Source of the DNA: Naumovozyma dairenensis CBS 421
Lineage: Eukaryota > Ascomycota > Saccharomycetes > Saccharomycetales > Saccharomycetaceae
DNA: 64,000 bases
Direction: 5' to 3'
Assembly: GCF_000227115.2 (NCBI RefSeq)
Contig: NC_016479.1
Span: forward strand, 310,001-374,000
Shown here in pieces: positions 62,227-64,000 of the stretch. The notes under the pieces are model-generated. The model saw only the letters and a list, made by a program, of their open reading frames with translations. It ran no database searches and had not been told where the DNA came from. The stretch's first letter is position 1, and each line of letters begins with the position of its first letter. A program made the translations under genes and the position numbers.

Positions 62227-63411
62227 TCATTCATCTTCTTCCCTTGGATCACCAATACCATCTTCATAAATGGCAAATATACCTTCTGCTTCTGGTAAAC
62301 ATGGTGAATCTACAACTCTACATATTCTTTGACAACCTCTACCTTTCTTAAATGCAAGTCTAGTTGTTGAAGAATGAGCCATAATGTTACCACCAATAGG
62401 TTTCTTTGGATCAGGATTGAAACTCATACCACCATCAACTTGAGCAACAACTTGATTGGTAACAACCACTGCAACACCAAATTGATCAGCCAACCTTTGT
62501 AAAGCACGCATAAATTTAGCTAAATGCATTTGTCTTGCACTCAATTCACCACGACCTGAAAAATCAGTTCTATATAAAGCCATCACAGAATCAACAATAA
62601 TTAATGAAAATCTAGATTCACTCATCATTTGTGATGCTGCATCTAATAATTTAAGTTGGTGATCTGCATTGTAAGCTCTTGCATAGGCAACATTATTTAG
62701 CGCATCATCAGGATCAAGCCCAAACCTTTGAGCAATGGAAACCAATCTAACAGGTCTAAACGTACCCTCAGTATCAATATATAAACATTTACCTTCTCCT
62801 CCACCAATATCTAAAGGAATTTGACACGTTACAGCTAAAGTATGACATAATTGAGATTTACCAGTTCTAAATTCACCGAACAATTCAGTGATTGACCCAG
62901 TTTCAACACCACCACCAAGTAAAGTGTCAAGATTCTTAGATCCTGTAGTCAAACAAATCATTTCAGATCTTCTCATATGGAAATCTGCAGCTGTGACAAA
63001 CCCCAAGGGAACTAATCTAGCGGCTTCATTTAATAATTTATCAGCTTTTGCTTCTGATATACCTTTAATTTCTAAAAGTGCCTTTCTTGGCGCATAAGCG
63101 ACTGCTTCCACTGTATGAAGACCATTTTCCCTTAGTTTCTTTATATCTGATGTGGTTAAACCATTTACTTGTAATTTTTCAATAGGTACGAATGAAGCTA
63201 GTGCCATATCATCTTCCACGTCTCCCTGTTCTTGTAATTCTTCCTCGTTGCTAACTTCCTGATCATTTGCCTGTTGCTGTTGAGAAGGAGGTTCCTCTTG
63301 CGTAATGTTTAAATTAGCAAGGCTTGCTTGAGATGGATCAGCCGGTGCTGTTGACATTAATGACATATGTGGTTGTTCCTGAGTTAATTGCGATTGTGCT
63401 ACTTGAGACAT
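62227..63411 (-). CDS. RAD51: Recombinase Rad51
   Basis: Eukaryotic RecA homolog that forms the nucleoprotein filament for strand invasion in homologous recombination. 394 aa against 400. A Gln/Glu-rich N-terminus leads into a helix-hairpin-helix ([20 protein letters not shown]), the ATPase core with Walker [10 protein letters not shown], Walker [14 protein letters not shown], loop 1 ([10 protein letters not shown]) and loop 2 ([17 protein letters not shown]), and the ending GDPREEDE. All catalytic residues are present. G1/S-type boxes lie upstream. Confidence 0.98.
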   Translation of the reverse strand: MSQVAQSQLTQEQPHMSLMSTAPADPSQASLANLNITQEEPPSQQQQANDQEVSNEEELQEQGDVEDDMALASFVPIEKLQVNGLTTSDIKKLRENGLHTVEAVAYAPRKALLEIKGISEAKADKLLNEAARLVPLGFVTAADFHMRRSEMICLTTGSKNLDTLLGGGVETGSITELFGEFRTGKSQLCHTLAVTCQIPLDIGGGEGKCLYIDTEGTFRPVRLVSIAQRFGLDPDDALNNVAYARAYNADHQLKLLDAASQMMSESRFSLIIVDSVMALYRTDFSGRGELSARQMHLAKFMRALQRLADQFGVAVVVTNQVVAQVDGGMSFNPDPKKPIGGNIMAHSSTTRLAFKKGRGCQRICRVVDSPCLPEAEGIFAIYEDGIGDPREEDE

Positions 63412-64000
63412 TAGTTTAGCTTGACTCCTGAGTATGGGGAATAGATTACAGTAACGCTTGGGAATAAAATAGGTACGTAGATCACTTTAAGATGTTGAAA
63501 GAGATATATCAGTTTTTATCCGCTTGTTTTTATCTTGAATGTAAATCGGATTTTTTTGGCCTTTCAGTGTTAAAGATCAAAGATCACCCACCGATTGGAA
63601 ACCAGACTGATTCGAGAAGGAGTTGTAATAATATTAGACTAGTTTAGGAATTTTAATTATCAGATTTGAAAATTTTCCTTTCGGTATATATTTCGCGTTC
63701 GCGTACCCATAAAAGTAGCTCGTTTTTGTAAACAACGCGAATGGAACACGTTTTCGAAAAGCAAATACAAAGCCAAAACAGCAAGCAGTTCGATTTGTAA
63801 CTAGCGATGATGTTGGGCAATGATCCCAATAGGTGCTTAGCTTCTTTTTTCCCACCTGTACATTTAATTCGAATTAAATATTAAATGCATATTGCATGAC
63901 AGATGTTATTACAAATTTCCACTTTCATGTAACATGTCGTAGGTTGCAGACAGAAGTTTCTCAGAGATCTCCTTGCAAAAGAAAGCCCGTAATCTATGGA
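63412..64000. other. RAD51 promoter and window edge
   Basis: 589 bp without a supportable gene. Contains the G1/S-type boxes listed separately; the next gene lies beyond the window. Confidence 0.5.
63691..63740 (-). promoter_or_regulatory. MCB/SCB-like boxes upstream of RAD51
   Basis: On the RAD51 strand, ACGCGAACGCGAAA (63704-63691) holds two overlapping ACGCGAA units, the second also fitting the SCB consensus CRCGAAA. A further ACGCGA lies on the + strand at 63735-63740. They are about 280-330 bp upstream of the start codon. RAD51 is transcribed in G1/S through MCB-type sites in S. cerevisiae. Confidence 0.5.

Noticed and set aside
63634..63855. 73-codon minus-strand frame near the right edge
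   Set aside because: No ATG start and it overlaps the G1/S boxes of the RAD51 promoter; nothing recognised.
1..64000. tRNA genes, CRISPR arrays, prokaryote-type operons or defence systems
   Set aside because: I looked for B-box GGTTCRANNCC and A-box pairs in the spacers and found none. The organism is a yeast and no clustered direct repeats with spacers occur.

Overview
This is a nuclear window from a budding yeast of the Saccharomycetaceae. It is AT-rich, with short intergenic regions, few introns (all with the canonical GTATGT and TACTAAC signals) and poly-Asn/Gln/Ser tracts in many proteins. It is not S. cerevisiae, but nearly every gene is recognisable as an ortholog of one. From 6.4 kb to the right end the gene order follows one ancestral block that in S. 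cerevisiae is split between chromosome V (YER122C to YER095W) and chromosome II (YBL091C to YBL067C). Single-copy genes from both S. cerevisiae tracks sit on one track here, while other ancestral members (AVT5/6, NUP157/170, ILS1, SEF1, PRX1, KIP1) are missing. This points to a post-whole-genome-duplication yeast with its own pattern of gene loss, of the Naumovozyma or Kazachstania kind. I cannot fix the genus.

Layout. 0-6 kb: YME1 (i-AAA protease, reading frame broken by a homopolymer near its 3' end) and a strongly codon-biased pyruvate decarboxylase. Neither belongs to the YER/YBL block, so rearrangement junctions lie here. 6.4-8 kb: GLO3. 8.1-11.5 kb: a Ty1/copia-family LTR retrotransposon with two LTRs, a 5-bp target-site duplication, an initiator-tRNA primer-binding site and a polypurine tract. 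Its interior is interrupted by a run of N that is too short for a full element. 11.9-20.6 kb: SCS2 (with an intron), MAP2, MRP21, SHO1, RPL23 (with an intron), SLX8. 20.6-34 kb: a degraded or SPR6-position reading frame, BOI1/2, TMN3, LSM4, SWI4. 34-44 kb: KAP123, FLO8, GLE2, MAM1. 44.6-53 kb: ATG8, RTT105, SSA3/4, AAR2, a C/D-box snoRNA (snR56), RPS8 (with a likely 5'-UTR intron), KTI11. 54-63.4 kb: AST1/2, UBC6, PRS2/4, UBP9/13, RAD51.

The genes do not form a pathway or operon. Themes are mitochondrial proteostasis (YME1), fermentation (PDC), vesicle traffic and ER contacts (GLO3, SCS2, AST1/2, UBC6), ribosome production (RPL23, RPS8, MRP21, snR56, KAP123), cell-cycle and morphogenesis control (SWI4, SHO1, BOI1/2, FLO8), and genome stability (SLX8, RTT105, RAD51). 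I found no CRISPR array, tRNA gene or convincing centromere, and no novel multi-gene system. The most informative observations are the unannotated RNA-level features (snR56, the SCS2 coding intron, the RPS8 5'-UTR intron), the YME1 frameshift, promoter motif clusters and the mosaic gene order.
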